Assembly: GCA_027600665.1 (NCBI GenBank)
Contig: JADGJL010000390.1
Location: 1-23,023, forward strand
Reading direction: 5' to 3'
DNA length: 23,023 nucleotides
From: Irineochytrium annulatum
Lineage: Eukaryota > Chytridiomycota > Chytridiomycetes > Chytridiales > Chytridiaceae
Under the pieces are notes generated by a model. That model did not search any database, was not told the DNA's origin, and was given only the letters and a program-made list of their open reading frames with translations. Of the stretch, positions 22,148-23,023 are shown piece after piece; positions within the stretch are counted from its first letter, which is position 1; every line of letters begins with the position of its first letter. A program made the position numbers and the translations under genes.

Positions 22148-23023
22148 TCAAACAGCAGGGACGGCGCCCTTGTTCGGACCCCCGCTGTTCCCCTGGTACC
22201 CATTCTGACGGCGGAAGTTGTTCTGGTTGTTGTTGGCGTTGGTATTGTGGTGGGTGCTGCTGTTCGCGGGCGCGTTGGCATTATGGTGACCGCCGGATCC
22301 GCCCTGGTTCCCGTGATAATCCCCACGGTTGCTAGTACCTCCGCCCCTCCCGCCGCGCCCGCGCGGGTTGTCAAAGCGGTTGCCCTGGACCTTTGGGCGG
22401 CGCTGGTCCGGGGTGACGGTGAAGCCCTCGATCGTGAACTGCTTCCCGATCGCGCTCTTAGCCACGGCCTGGGATTCGAACTCGATAAAGGCAATGTTGG
22501 GCTATGAAATGCGGAAATGATAACAAGTCAATCATCGAGCGGGGACGTTGATGAAATTCACTCGAGCCCGTAAACTCACTTTCGGCATGATCACCTCCAC
22601 AATCTTCCCGAGCTTGACAAAGACTTCCCTGATGCTGTCGCGGGAAAGACCCTCGACGTTACGGAGGCAGATGCTCTTAGCCATGACCTCCTCTTTCACC
22701 AAAGGTCAGCTGCTGAACAACTGTTCTCACAAAATAAACTTACCAGAGGGTCCAGAGTTTGACGGTCGTTCCGCCTGCGGCCTGTTCCCACGGTTCTCAT
22801 GGTTTGCGCGCCGGCTGGGGACCTCCTTGAAGTCCCCACCTTGCGCCTCGGGGCTCGTGGCGCGGTCATCCGCGGCCGCTTGCTGCTGCTGCTTCTCGTT
22901 GTTCGCGTGACGGGGCGGGGTCGGCCTCCCAGCGGCACTCGGGCTCGGGCCGTTCTGCTGCTGCTTCTGGCCGTGACCAGCGTGGCTCCCCTGCTGTTGC
23001 TGCTGCTGCGGGCCGCTGTTGTT
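22148..23023 (-). CDS. G3BP-like RNA-binding protein (RRM and RGG), 5' end cut by window
   Basis: Probably a Ras-GAP SH3-binding-protein (G3BP/Bre5/Nxt3-like) protein, which assembles stress granules and partners a ubiquitin protease. Exons 23023-22744 (open at the window edge), 22692-22580 and 22501-22148; introns 51 and 78 bp; 248 residues are visible. The visible part has a Gln/Asn/Pro-rich disordered region with poly-Q runs, an RRM (RNP2 SICLRNV; LSRDSIREVFVKLGKIVEVI; RNP1-like PNIAFIEFES; FTIEGFTVTPDQRR), and a Gly/Asn-rich RGG tail ([11 protein letters not shown], then poly-Asn). The order IDR-RRM-RGG with the VEVRRP-like end TVTPDQRRPKV is that of G3BP. The NTF2-like domain expected at the N-terminus would lie beyond the window, so the name is inference; another RRM/RGG protein is possible. 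Confidence 0.72.
22881..23010. repeat. CAG/CTG-rich poly-Gln codon repeats
   Basis: Three short trinucleotide clusters inside the first visible exon of the G3BP-like gene: around 22879-22893, 22954-22967 and 22991-23010. On the coding (minus) strand they are CAG with some CAA, coding for runs of 3-6 Gln. They are interrupted, hence likely stable. Confidence 0.75.

Noticed and set aside
22459..22480. tRNA-like T-arm (GTTCGAATCCC on the minus strand)
   Set aside because: It codes for the RRM residues EFES of the G3BP-like protein; no acceptor stem, D-arm or anticodon arm is found around it. A similar GGTTCGA string near 8965 in the F-box gene was rejected for the same reason.

Overview
The window is fungal nuclear DNA. 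It carries many spliceosomal introns (mostly 38-105 bp, GT..AG, often with a CTAAC-like branch site), a fungal LEU2 gene, and single-copy housekeeping genes packed on both strands. The lineage is not fixed by what can be seen; the intron density and the gene set would fit an early-diverging (zoosporic) fungus or a basidiomycete. No operon, CRISPR array, tRNA or rRNA gene is visible. All exon-intron structures below were assembled by hand from reading frames, splice dinucleotides and protein family conservation, and every joined CDS keeps its frame to the stop.

Layout: (1) 1-1386 +, 3' part of a DED1/DDX3 DEAD-box RNA helicase with a Gly-rich tail. (2) 1987-3321 -, LEU2, 3-isopropylmalate dehydrogenase. 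(3) 3987-5106 +, a CDC34/UBE2R-type ubiquitin-conjugating enzyme with an acidic tail. (4) 5480-8185 -, an S15/CocE-type serine hydrolase. (5) 8432-10143 -, an FBXO9/Hrt3-like F-box protein. (6) 10668-11381 -, an Ala/Pro/Met-rich secreted protein of unknown function. (7) 11696-12489 -, acyl-CoA-binding protein. (8) 12637-14536 +, ATE1 arginyltransferase. (9) 14537-16145, a gene-poor gap holding a TTAA-bounded inverted-repeat element and, on the minus strand, what looks like a decayed gene. (10) 16146-19438 +, FIG4/SAC phosphoinositide phosphatase in 16 exons. (11) 19740-21616 -, Mediator subunit MED1. (12) 22148-23023 -, 3' part of a G3BP-like RRM/RGG protein.

The genes do not form one pathway. 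Three belong to ubiquitin or N-degron biology (CDC34-like E2, F-box protein, ATE1) and two to RNA granule biology (DED1, G3BP-like), but fungal genes of this sort are usually scattered, so the neighbourhood is probably chance. The most unusual items are the candidate TTAA-type miniature element, the broken gene beside it, a probable GC-AG intron plus a 25-nt micro-exon in FIG4, several stop-free introns whose length is a multiple of three, and short intergenic palindromes and a strong G-quadruplex motif. I see no convincing new biological system in this window.
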